Notes: generated by a model not told the origin, from the sequence alone. A stretch of 10,568 bases of DNA from CANHVK01 sp044232905 (GCA_044232905.1 JBIIKZ010000073.1:1-10568); one strand, 5' to 3'; counted from the stretch's first letter, positions 1-6,569 are shown. A program made the numbers and translations.

Positions 1-116
1 GAATTAAATTTATGTACGCTATAAAAAGCTATTTTACGATAATAACATCAATCAATTAATTTTAATTAGAATCAAGTAATATTCTTAAATTTATTTGATT
101 TATAGTGCTTAAAGAT

Positions 117-251
117 TTATTTTTTCTTACAATTTTTACTGCAATACTTTACCTCCTCCCAAACTTTTCCCCATTTTTTACGCCACGTAAATGGTCTGCC
201 GCAAGTAAGGCATATTTTTTCAGGAAGATTTTCTTTTTTTATACCTTTCAT
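117..251 (-). CDS. DUF2256 small zinc-finger-like protein
   Basis: A 44-residue basic protein, last gene of the photolyase operon. It has two cysteine pairs, C14-x2-C17 and C37-x3-C41, around a conserved aromatic/basic core (CGRPFTWRKKW, then WEEVKYCS). This is the DUF2256 signature, and the cysteines probably bind one zinc ion. The family has no established biochemical function; from memory, its members are often found beside cryptochrome/photolyase genes, as here. The start is the ATG at 251 because it forms an ATGA overlap with the stop of the upstream flavin reductase gene and gives the usual family length. An upstream in-frame ATG at 299 would add 16 residues that look nothing like the family. 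It may be a nucleic-acid-binding or assembly partner of the photolyases, but that is inference from the neighbourhood only. Confidence 0.85.
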   Translation of the reverse strand: MKGIKKENLPEKICLTCGRPFTWRKKWGKVWEEVKYCSKNCKKK

Positions 252-868
252 GGTTTTGCATACGGTAATCGAATCCCTTTCAACACATTGTGATAACAAT
301 CTAATCCTGTATTCGTGATACTTGAAGCAGCATGTAAATCAACAAATCCGTCGTTTTGTATAATTTCTTCTGGAAGAAAAACTGTTTGAACTTCCCCAAT
401 AATAAATAAGGTGTTATTTATTTTAAATGGTACTTTCTCCTTGAATTTTAATCCAATTTGGATAACCGATTCAGCAACAAATGGAGCAAAAAAATCATTT
501 TTAAATTCTGAAGTTAGACCCACTGCTTCAAACTCGGAAACTTCTTTTGGATACCTTGCGGATGTTTGATGGGCTTTTTCTATAAAACTAGAATGAATTT
601 GATTAATGGTATAGTAACCAGTATTTTCAATGTTTTGTAACGTATGTCGATCAACTGAATCTGGCCGAATTACCATTCCAAGTAACGGTGGATGAGCACC
701 CAGATGAACGATTGAATTAAATATTGCTAGATTGGTTTGTCCGATTACATCTTTTGTTCCAATCAATGCAACTGATTTATAACCTGTTAATGAGTTTATA
801 AAAGTAGCACGAAATCGTTGCTCCATCTCTACTATTTCAGACAAATCAATTCTTTTTAATTTTTCCAT
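248..868 (-). CDS. Flavin reductase-like (FMN-binding split barrel) protein
   Basis: A 206-residue cytosolic protein of the flavin reductase-like / DIM6-NTAB family. Family members bind FMN in a split barrel and use NAD(P)H to reduce flavin or act as flavoprotein oxidoreductases. The recognisable stretch is residues 46-70 (NLAIFNSIV, then HPPLLGMVIRP), where FMN contacts lie in the family, followed by NTGYYTIN (residues 82-89) and a typical ExV-type barrel strand near residue 159. The start overlaps the 3' end of the DASH cryptochrome gene by 13 bases, and the stop overlaps the DUF2256 start in an ATGA. Because photolyases need fully reduced FAD, it could supply reduced flavin or keep the photolyases active. 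That role is inferred; the protein could equally be a generic flavoprotein reductase with another substrate. Confidence 0.85.
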   Translation of the reverse strand: MEKLKRIDLSEIVEMEQRFRATFINSLTGYKSVALIGTKDVIGQTNLAIFNSIVHLGAHPPLLGMVIRPDSVDRHTLQNIENTGYYTINQIHSSFIEKAHQTSARYPKEVSEFEAVGLTSEFKNDFFAPFVAESVIQIGLKFKEKVPFKINNTLFIIGEVQTVFLPEEIIQNDGFVDLHAASSITNTGLDCYHNVLKGIRLPYAKP

Positions 869-2145
869 AATTCTCTGTATTTATGCTCTTTATCGTAATC
901 GTGTGCTTGCTTTTCAACATTAAAAAAACGATGACCCCGGGGATCATTTCCAACACCAGCAATATACGCCCAATTTCCCCAGTTACTACAAACATCGTAA
1001 TCGATTAATTGTTCTTCAAAATATGCGGCTCCATATCTCCAATCCAATTTCAAATCATTACAGAGGTAACTTGCAACATTTTGACGACCTCTATTGCTCA
1101 TGAAACCTGTTGCATTTAACTCATTCATATTTGCATCGACAAACTGATTTCCTGTTTGGCCATTTTTCCATTTTTCGAAATGTACATAATACATATTTCG
1201 AGAAATTGGTTCTGAATCTTTGATTCCATTCTTCAAAAAGAGTTTAGTATCGTATTTCCGCATTACCCAATGAAAATATTCCCTCCACATTAACTCAAAA
1301 AACAACCAATACGTTGACTCATTTTTTATATTATTCTTTTCAAAATGCATCAAGTCATAGATTATTTCACGCGGACTAATACATCCCAAAGCCAACCACG
1401 GAGAAAATTTTGAAGAATAATCTGAACCAATCATTCCGTTTCTAGTTTCTTTATAAATCGATATTTGTTCTGTTTCAAAAAAATACGATTGAACACGTTG
1501 CTTTGCCATTAGTAAACCACCCTTAAATGGAAATGCTGTTCTTTCATCTTCAATTAACTCGTTTAGGATTTTTTTAATTTCACTTGGAATTTCGAAGTCT
1601 TGTAATGGCGGAGAAGAAATTTTAATTGGCGCTTCTAATGGTTCTTTGACTGTGCATTCTTTTTCAACGATCGTTCTAAATTTAGTATACACATCAGGCA
1701 ATTTCCTCAAAGTAAATGGCAAATCACTCGGAGCAAACAAAGTAGAAGTCTCAAAAGTATGAATCATGCATTTTTTTGACCAACATTCTTTTTCTAATTC
1801 TTGTAATAATTGTCGCTCTTCATGCGCTGGAGGCTCAACCGTGTAAATATCTGTTACATCGTATTTTTGTACAATAAGCGGTATAATTTCTTTTGGATTG
1901 CCGAACTTAAATAACAATTTACTCCCTAACTCCTTCAAAGAAAAATCTAATTCTTGTAAGCTTTCCATTAAGAATTTCAAACGAAATTTGCCCATTTTAT
2001 AGGTTTTATGCGCTGTAGCCTCAAGGTTCATTGAATTAAAAACATAAATAGGAATAACCTGATCTGAATGAGAAATTGCCTCTAATAAAGGTTTGTTATC
2101 ATTGATTCTTAGGTTTGTAGTAAACCAGACAATAGATGTTTTCAT
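856..2145 (-). CDS. DASH-family cryptochrome/photolyase
   Basis: A 429-residue Cry-DASH flavoprotein. Known members bind FAD, usually with an MTHF antenna, and repair cyclobutane pyrimidine dimers chiefly in single-stranded or looped DNA. The N-terminal Rossmann-like antenna domain begins SIVWFTTNLRINDN. The C-terminal FAD domain has the DASH signature: FVDANMNELNATGFMSNRGR (335-354), QNVASYLCNDLKLDWRYGA (355-373), IDYDVCSNWGNWAY (381-394) and GVGNDPRG (397-404). The electron-transfer tryptophan triad appears intact as W326, W369 and W392, and the lesion-site glutamate and tryptophan are present (E284, W287). The C-terminus ends at LWKN, slightly shorter than the family's usual WLPEL-type tail. 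The start forms an ATGA overlap with the stop of the FeS-BCP gene, so translation is probably coupled. Confidence 0.93.
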   Translation of the reverse strand: MKTSIVWFTTNLRINDNKPLLEAISHSDQVIPIYVFNSMNLEATAHKTYKMGKFRLKFLMESLQELDFSLKELGSKLLFKFGNPKEIIPLIVQKYDVTDIYTVEPPAHEERQLLQELEKECWSKKCMIHTFETSTLFAPSDLPFTLRKLPDVYTKFRTIVEKECTVKEPLEAPIKISSPPLQDFEIPSEIKKILNELIEDERTAFPFKGGLLMAKQRVQSYFFETEQISIYKETRNGMIGSDYSSKFSPWLALGCISPREIIYDLMHFEKNNIKNESTYWLFFELMWREYFHWVMRKYDTKLFLKNGIKDSEPISRNMYYVHFEKWKNGQTGNQFVDANMNELNATGFMSNRGRQNVASYLCNDLKLDWRYGAAYFEEQLIDYDVCSNWGNWAYIAGVGNDPRGHRFFNVEKQAHDYDKEHKYRELWKN

Positions 2146-3677
2146 AACTCATTTATTTTTGATAAATACCTTTCTGCTTGATGCAATAATTCCTCTTTAA
2201 CTTGTGGCTGCATTTTGTCCCAAGTAACATAGGCCATCCCTATTCGCGGATTTTTGCGAAGTAATTGTTCATTACGTGCATAAAAATGCCAATATAAACT
2301 ATTAAAGGGACAAGCCTTCTCTCCTACTTTTTGTTTGGAATTATAATAACATTTACCGCAATATGAACTCATTTTATCGATGTAATTTGCCGAACTCACA
2401 TACGGTTTTGTTCCTACAATTCCACCATCTGCAAATTGACTCATTCCTCGGGTATTGGTAATTTCTACCCACTCCAATGCATCAATGTAAATCCCCAAAT
2501 ACCAACTATCCACCTCATCAGGATGAATCCCTGCCAAAAGTGCAAAATTACCTGTAACCATCAAGCGTTGAATGTGATGCGCATAAGCAAATTGTAACGA
2601 TTGCTTAATACTATGACTCAAACATTTCATGTTGGTTTCTCCAGTCCAATACCAATCAGGCAATTTATTTTCGTGATTGAAAAAATTTAATCCAGCATAG
2701 TCAGGCATGTGCATCCAATAAATTCCACGCATGTATTCGCGCCATCCAATAATCTGTCTTACAAAACCTTCCACTTGATTTAAAGCAATCGAATGTTCGT
2801 TGGAGCGATATGATTGAATTACGGCATCTACCACTTCTTTGGGAGAAAGTAGTTTGACATTCATCGCAAACGAAATACGCGAATGATACACCGACCAAGC
2901 ATCTGTAGTCATCGCATCTTGAAAGGTTCCGAAATAGGGCAAACAATTTTCGATAAAAAAGGAGAGTAACTCCAAACTTTCATTTCTCGTAACAGGCCAA
3001 AAAAACTGCTTTTCTTGAATTTCACCTATCGTTTCCACTCCTTGATTCTGAATCATTACAACAATTTCAGAAACATCACGATGAAACAAAAAAGGTTGAA
3101 TTATTGTATGGTTAGCTGGTATTTTCTTTCGGTTATCACTGTCAAAATTCCACTTTTCACCTTCTGGCTGACCTGCAATCATCAACACATCGTGTTTTTT
3201 TCGCATGTAACGATAAAAACTTTCCATTAAGAATTGTTTCTTCCCAGCAAAAAACTCGGAAAACTCGCTTCTTGAAGTGTAAAAATGTTCCGAATCAACT
3301 TCCTTTACAGGTAATTTAAGTTCATTGGAAAGTAATTTTAATTCTTGATCCACTCGATATTCATCCGGCAACTGGTATTCAATCTTTTCTAATTTATATT
3401 TTTCACAAATCAATCGGATATTTTCTGTGAAAGACTGCCTATTATCCGCTGAATTTAACTGTAGATAAACTACTTGATGATCGTTTTGATTTAATTCAGC
3501 AGCAAACAAACGCATCGCTTGAAAAAAAGCAACTACTTTTTGAATATGGTGTTTCACATAATCTGTTTCTGTTCGAATTTCCATCATCACATATACCACT
3601 TCCTCATCTACTTGTTGATACCAAGAATGATTGTGCTTCAGTTGATCACCTAAAATTAATCGAAGTGTTTTTTTCAT
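2142..3677 (-). CDS. FeS-BCP / (6-4) photolyase-type iron-sulfur cryptochrome
   Basis: A 511-residue protein of the bacterial iron-sulfur cryptochrome/photolyase group, whose best-studied member, Agrobacterium PhrB, repairs (6-4) photoproducts with FAD, a lumazine antenna and a 4Fe-4S cluster. The N-terminus LRLILGDQL is typical. Cys352, Cys440, Cys443 and Cys456 have exactly the spacing I recall for the PhrB cluster ligands (350, 438, 441, 454), shifted by two. The PhrB catalytic His pair (365/366) corresponds to H367-H368 in AYAHHIQRLMVTGNF. The electron-path residues W342, W390 and Y391 match W344, W392 and Y393. The start is the ATG at 3677, which makes an ATGA overlap with the previous gene; an upstream ATG at 3755 would add 26 basic residues encoded inside that gene. 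Repair of (6-4) lesions is inferred from the family. Confidence 0.93.
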   Translation of the reverse strand: MKKTLRLILGDQLKHNHSWYQQVDEEVVYVMMEIRTETDYVKHHIQKVVAFFQAMRLFAAELNQNDHQVVYLQLNSADNRQSFTENIRLICEKYKLEKIEYQLPDEYRVDQELKLLSNELKLPVKEVDSEHFYTSRSEFSEFFAGKKQFLMESFYRYMRKKHDVLMIAGQPEGEKWNFDSDNRKKIPANHTIIQPFLFHRDVSEIVVMIQNQGVETIGEIQEKQFFWPVTRNESLELLSFFIENCLPYFGTFQDAMTTDAWSVYHSRISFAMNVKLLSPKEVVDAVIQSYRSNEHSIALNQVEGFVRQIIGWREYMRGIYWMHMPDYAGLNFFNHENKLPDWYWTGETNMKCLSHSIKQSLQFAYAHHIQRLMVTGNFALLAGIHPDEVDSWYLGIYIDALEWVEITNTRGMSQFADGGIVGTKPYVSSANYIDKMSSYCGKCYYNSKQKVGEKACPFNSLYWHFYARNEQLLRKNPRIGMAYVTWDKMQPQVKEELLHQAERYLSKINEL

Positions 3678-5143
3678 CTTCTTCGTTGATTTACATGTTT
3701 TTGAAGAATTCGTTGACCTTCTTCTTTTGTGTAGGTTTGTTTTCGCATTCCCCAAATGATATCACTTGCGTATTTACGAGTAGCCTCTAAATCAACAATG
3801 GGAGCAGGATAATCTTCTCCAATGTGACAATTGTAAATTTCTTGTTCAAAGACATTTAATTTCCAAGGTTCGTGAATCAAATGAGCAGGAATCTCTTTTA
3901 ACTCGGGACACCATTGCTTTATAAATTCCCCATTTGGATCGTGGTCTTCAGAATTTTTAATCGGATTGTAAATACGCACTGTATTGATACCCGTAATCCC
4001 TGCCTGCATATGAATTTGTGGATAATGAATCCCTGGCTCGTAATCTAAAAATTGTCGCGCTAAAAAATGAAGTTCACGCCAATCTTGCCAAAGGTTAAAC
4101 ACAAAAAAGGAAACCACCATGGCACGCATTCGGAAATTCAAATAGCCCGTTGCAACCACACAGCGCATACAAGCATCGATGAGTGGCACACCTGTTTTTC
4201 CTTGTTGCCAAGCATCAATATAATGTTGATTGCGTTCTTTCACGATGTTATCGTAAGCCCTATTTACAGGTTCAAACTCCATCCGACATTCATCTTCAAA
4301 CTTTTGCATAAAATGACTTTGCCAATGCAAGCGAGAGATGAAATTCGCCAATGCTCTTTTGTTTTTGGTAGTTTGGTATACGTGCAATGTTGCTTGATAC
4401 ACCATGCGCATACTCAAATTTCCATAGGTCAAATAAGGAGAAATGCGGCTACACCCTTTGCGACTTAACAATGGTTTTGAAATGTGTCGACTGTAATTTG
4501 GATAACGTTCCTCCAAAAAACTTTTCAAATAACGCAATCCCATCGATGTTCCTCCTACCTGGAAATCGGGATGTTTCAACGTAATTAAGTGTCCTAACGA
4601 TTTTTCATCCAGTTGTGTAAACGAATCCGTTGGTAACTGTTGCCAAATCAATTTAGATAAATCAGATTCAATTAGAGGAGAAAGCATCGTTTCTCTCCAT
4701 AAGGCATCCCATCGTTCTCTTGATTTTAACCTGCGAACAACTCCTCCTGTTCTGCTTTCTTTCCATTGAATGTTATTTTCTGCAAACCAATCTTTCATCA
4801 ACAAATCACGATCAAACGTCAGTTTATTTCCAATCTCTTGGTGTGAAAAAACGGTATCGATCTTAAAAATTGTAAGCAAGTATTCAAAAACTGCTTTCGC
4901 CTCGCAATGAAAAAGTGAAATTTCACCACCTACTTTCGCTAACGTTTGTTGCATCTCTTGAATCGACTGGTACACAAAGCGCCAATGACGTACATCGCTG
5001 TCATCATAGTCCATCACGGAAGGTTCGAAAACGTAAATTAATATAACTGGCTTCCCCTCTTGGATTACTCGTTCCAAGGGCTCATGATCAACCAAACGTA
5101 AATCACGTTTAAACCAAACAATATTAACTGTCGTTTTTGACAT
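3674..5143 (-). CDS. Cryptochrome/photolyase of an unassigned clade with substituted active site
   Basis: A 489-residue cryptochrome/photolyase and first gene of the operon. The N-terminal antenna domain starts IVWFKRDLRLVDHEPL (8-23). The FAD domain contains GKTGVPLIDACMR (315-327), ATGYLNFRMRAM (331-342), DWREL (354-358), TGINTVRIYNP (384-394) and HEPWKL (424-429). By-eye alignment to E. coli photolyase keeps the tryptophans equivalent to W306 (W312), W359 (W355) and W277 (W274). Other key residues differ: CPD-contacting E274 is R271, N341 is F337 and M345 is A341; flavin-facing N378 is H373; and the FAD-proximal triad tryptophan W382 is I377. It is therefore unlikely to be a canonical class I CPD photolyase. 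It may repair another lesion, use another electron route or act as a photoreceptor. The start at 5143 (MSKTTVNIVW) fits the family; an ATG at 5173 would add ten unlikely residues. Confidence 0.88.
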   Translation of the reverse strand: MSKTTVNIVWFKRDLRLVDHEPLERVIQEGKPVILIYVFEPSVMDYDDSDVRHWRFVYQSIQEMQQTLAKVGGEISLFHCEAKAVFEYLLTIFKIDTVFSHQEIGNKLTFDRDLLMKDWFAENNIQWKESRTGGVVRRLKSRERWDALWRETMLSPLIESDLSKLIWQQLPTDSFTQLDEKSLGHLITLKHPDFQVGGTSMGLRYLKSFLEERYPNYSRHISKPLLSRKGCSRISPYLTYGNLSMRMVYQATLHVYQTTKNKRALANFISRLHWQSHFMQKFEDECRMEFEPVNRAYDNIVKERNQHYIDAWQQGKTGVPLIDACMRCVVATGYLNFRMRAMVVSFFVFNLWQDWRELHFLARQFLDYEPGIHYPQIHMQAGITGINTVRIYNPIKNSEDHDPNGEFIKQWCPELKEIPAHLIHEPWKLNVFEQEIYNCHIGEDYPAPIVDLEATRKYASDIIWGMRKQTYTKEEGQRILQKHVNQRRR

Positions 5144-5200
5144 GGTGTGAATGAAATAGAACTTGTATTTCAAACACGTGAGGAGAAGAAAAGTTTAGAA

Positions 5201-5240
5201 GTGCCCCTTGGCTTCGACTCCGCTCAGCCTGACGGGGGAG
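5201..5240. repeat. GC-rich REP-like intergenic sequence
   Basis: A GC-rich island in an otherwise AT-rich gap. It contains CTTCGACTCCGCTCAGCCTG and is bracketed by CCCC (5204-5207) and GGGGG (5234-5238), with an inner GGCT/AGCC pair, so it can form an imperfect hairpin. From memory, sequences of the type TGAGCGGAGTCGAAG recur between genes in many Bacteroidota genomes. Only one copy is in this window, so its repeat nature is unproven here. A 12-base relative (AGCTTGTCGAAG, 5621-5632) abuts the FISUMP stop codon. Confidence 0.45.
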
Positions 5241-5292
5241 AAATAACAAACTTTTAAATAGATATAACCAAGACACTGAAAAGAATCATTCT

Positions 5293-5397
5293 TCAGCTTT
5301 GCATTTTCTTTTTTTCTGGAATTCCAATTTGTAAACGATATAAGAAAACCTCAATAATTAAATGAACTAATACGATTATTATGAATGTCTTATTCAT
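5293..5397 (-). CDS. Possible 34-residue single-pass membrane peptide
   Basis: A short ORF from ATG at 5397 to TGA at 5293. The peptide begins MNKTFIIIVLVHLIIEVFLY: one basic residue followed by about 17 mostly hydrophobic residues, then a charged tail with PEKKK. This is the layout of a small single-pass membrane protein. A -7 promoter match (TATCTTTG, 5415-5408 on the minus strand) ends ten bases before the start codon, which would give a nearly leaderless message. I do not recognise the sequence. It lies between the decayed photolyase copy and the photolyase operon, so it may be a chance ORF or debris from a larger gene, and it could also sit in the operon's leader. Expression is not shown. 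Confidence 0.3.
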   Translation of the reverse strand: MNKTFIIIVLVHLIIEVFLYRLQIGIPEKKKMQS

Positions 5398-5407
5398 CTT
5401 TTTATTT

Positions 5408-5415
5408 CAAAGATA
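5408..5415 (-). promoter_or_regulatory. Candidate Bacteroidota -7 promoter element
   Basis: The minus strand reads TATCTTTG, an exact match to TAnnTTTG. It lies just upstream of the 34-codon ORF and about 265 bases upstream of the first photolyase gene, so it could start either transcript. No TTG -33 element is seen at the usual distance, so the match could be chance. Confidence 0.35.
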
Positions 5416-5468
5416 ATGAATTAGTAGGGTTAATATTGTAACCTAAGTCCCCAAATTCAAGTGAGTAT

Positions 5469-5541
5469 GTTTAAACTAATAATAACTATCGTTTTGACAT
5501 CGTGAATGAAATCAGAGGTTTTAATTTGAAATACTTAAGAG
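5469..5541 (-). pseudogene. Decayed duplicate of the photolyase start region
   Basis: On the minus strand an ATG at 5500 is followed by TCAAAACGATAGTT, which aligns with the functional photolyase start ATGTCAAAAACGACAGTT (from 5143). Similarity continues on both sides. Upstream, ATTTCATTCAC precedes both start codons. Downstream, GTTTAAAC occurs in both, at 5469-5476 here and 5107-5114 in the gene. Across 5483-5512 versus 5125-5157 I count 28 matching columns of 33 by eye. The copy has lost one A in the fourth codon, has an in-frame TAG immediately after, and lacks four further bases, so it cannot encode the protein. No later part of the gene is recognisable downstream. It is either a partial tandem duplication or the last trace of a second photolyase gene. 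Confidence 0.6.
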
Positions 5542-5632
5542 TCGAAATAGTTCACATTATCTCCTCTGGTTTTTCAGTAAATTCTAAATTAATATATTTT
5601 AAATTATCTGCTAATCGAGTAGCTTGTCGAAG

Positions 5633-6373
5633 TCAATCCATGACACACCTAACAGAAAACCCATAATTATTATAGTAGTTGGATCTTTTCACAACACCAT
5701 TATAGTAATTCAGGTTGCGGAACCAGGAATAGCTATTACCTTCCATCTCACCCGCCCACCAGTAACCCGAATTGCCAACGTAATTGTAATTACCATTGAA
5801 GTTGCGGTAACCACCTGGAAGAGCTGTAAATAAAGAAGAATTCGTACCATCTGTATTTGGAGTATACCAGCTAGCAATACCTACTTCTTTCATTTTACCT
5901 CCCGCAATACTTTCACCACCTAAATAATCCGTTAAAATCGTCCATTCATCATCATTTGGTAAGTGCCAACCTGTTGGGCAAATATTTTTATTACCATTCA
6001 TGGTTAGACTCACAGCATACCCGTTATACAACTTACCATATTTCGCATTATTAGATGCATCGTTGTTATAATTAGCCCAAGCTCCAGTGTCAAGATTTGA
6101 CCATTGTGTGTTATCTATTATGTTTGGTATTACAGTTCCGTCGTTGTATTTACTAACTTTTAAGTTCTCAGCCATCCAAGTTTGTGTACCAATAGTTACT
6201 GTTTTATATGTGTTACCATCTATATCAGTAATGTTTGGCCCAGACTTTCCGATCGTAGAATTCTTTGTTGTGTCGGTTGTATTCGTATTTCCATTTGTGT
6301 TTGGAGTTGTTGTCTCTTTCTGACAAGAGAACATTGCACTTGTGAGTGCTAATGCGAAGAATATATTTTTCAT
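5633..6373 (-). CDS. FISUMP-domain lipoprotein
   Basis: A 246-residue predicted lipoprotein. Residues 1-16 form a lipoprotein signal peptide (MKNIFFALALTSAMFS), with the lipidated cysteine at C17 followed by QKE. A low-complexity Thr/Asn linker spans residues 21-43. The remainder is a Fib_succ_major (FISUMP) domain, with GNTYKTVTIGTQTWMAENL (53-71), CPTGWHLPNDDEWTIL (132-147), LPGGYRN (185-191), GYWWAGE (203-209) and terminal GFSVRCV (238-244). The domain has a C-type-lectin-like fold related to formylglycine-generating enzymes and is common on the surface of Fibrobacter and Bacteroidota; its usual role is unknown, probably ligand binding. Residues 191-236 are very rich in Asn, Tyr, Ser and Gly. 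The gene stands alone on its strand and is divergent from the transposase. Confidence 0.88.
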   Translation of the reverse strand: MKNIFFALALTSAMFSCQKETTTPNTNGNTNTTDTTKNSTIGKSGPNITDIDGNTYKTVTIGTQTWMAENLKVSKYNDGTVIPNIIDNTQWSNLDTGAWANYNNDASNNAKYGKLYNGYAVSLTMNGNKNICPTGWHLPNDDEWTILTDYLGGESIAGGKMKEVGIASWYTPNTDGTNSSLFTALPGGYRNFNGNYNYVGNSGYWWAGEMEGNSYSWFRNLNYYNGVVKRSNYYNNYGFSVRCVMD

Positions 6374-6394
6374 GTTATTGAATTAAAAGAGAAA

Positions 6395-6402
6395 CAAATA
6401 TA
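6395..6402 (-). promoter_or_regulatory. Candidate -7 promoter element of the FISUMP gene
   Basis: The minus strand reads TATATTTG, an exact TAnnTTTG match, 21 bases upstream of the FISUMP start codon at 6373. A start point a few bases downstream would give a leader of roughly 15 bases. No -33 TTG is found at normal spacing, because palindrome 1 occupies that position. Confidence 0.45.
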
Positions 6403-6411
6403 AAAAAAATA

Positions 6412-6443
6412 TCATCGCTGCGGGTTAAAACCCTCAGCGATGA
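6412..6443. repeat. Palindrome 1 (GGGTT-AA-AACCC core)
   Basis: A 32-base palindrome. The arms TCATCGCTG and CAGCGATGA are fully complementary around the core GGGTTAAAACCC, with a single mismatch (C6421 against T6434) where arm meets core. It lies between the divergent FISUMP and tnpA genes. It has the same length and outer arm bases (TCATCG/CGATGA) as the palindrome after tnpA. Confidence 0.9.
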
Positions 6444-6459
6444 GGGAAAATGTAAATAA

Positions 6460-6493
6460 CCCCTAGGCTCGGGTTGAAACCCAAGCCTAGGGG
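6460..6493. repeat. Palindrome 2 (GGGTT-GA-AACCC core)
   Basis: The arms CCCCTAGGCT and AGCCTAGGGG are perfectly complementary around GGGTTGAAACCC. The only mismatch (C6470 against A6483) falls at the same place as in palindrome 1. The arm sequence is unrelated to the other two palindromes while the core is the same. Confidence 0.9.
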
Positions 6494-6569
6494 AATTAAA
6501 AACCATACTAATTTTACCTATTTGATTTAGGGGAATTAAAAATAATCATAATTTCACCTCATTGATTTG
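6490..6569. repeat. Two tandem 40-base direct repeats
   Basis: Units 6490-6529 and 6530-6569 are directly adjacent and exactly 40 bases each. Both begin GGGGAATTAAAAA and share ATTT-ACCT and TTGATTT blocks; I count 32 of 40 positions identical. The first unit begins with the last four bases of palindrome 2. The position, just upstream of tnpA, suggests duplicated left-end sequence of the element or a transposase binding region. Confidence 0.8.

Larger units (their letters stand above)
117..5143 (-). other. Five-gene photolyase/cryptochrome operon
   Basis: Five genes run in the same direction with no intergenic bases. The junctions are ATGA overlaps at 3674-3677, 2142-2145 and 248-251, plus a 13-base overlap at 856-868. 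This arrangement implies one transcript and translational coupling, so the three photolyase-type proteins, the flavin reductase and the DUF2256 protein should be made together. I see no light-responsive regulator gene (MerR/LitR/CarH type) in the window and no convincing promoter directly upstream of 5143. The best -7 match upstream is at 5408-5415. Confidence 0.85.

Noticed and set aside
1..116. Possible terminator or small gene after the photolyase operon
   Set aside because: AT-rich sequence with no GC-stem plus T-run and no convincing ORF.
105..293. Plus-strand ORF of 62 codons opposite DUF2256 and the flavin reductase end
   Set aside because: Composition is Phe/Leu-rich with no family resemblance; it is the antisense of the DUF2256 gene, which has a recognisable signature.
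2701..2946. Cys-rich minus-strand ORF of 81 codons
   Set aside because: Out-of-frame reading inside the FeS-BCP gene on the same strand; the cysteines are incidental.
4067..4468. Plus-strand ORF of 133 codons
   Set aside because: Lies entirely antisense inside the conserved FAD domain of the photolyase gene; no motifs.
5621..5632. AGCTTGTCGAAG next to the FISUMP stop as a second REP copy
   Set aside because: Only 12 bases match the remembered motif and there is no hairpin; noted but not claimed as a repeat.
5624..5833. Plus-strand Ile/Val-rich ORF of 69 codons
   Set aside because: Antisense of Asn/Tyr-rich FISUMP codons, which read as Ile/Val on the opposite strand; not a membrane protein.
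6412..6569. CRISPR-like array of repeats left of tnpA
   Set aside because: Repeats are palindromes with differing arms and two adjacent 40-base units with no spacers; no cas genes.
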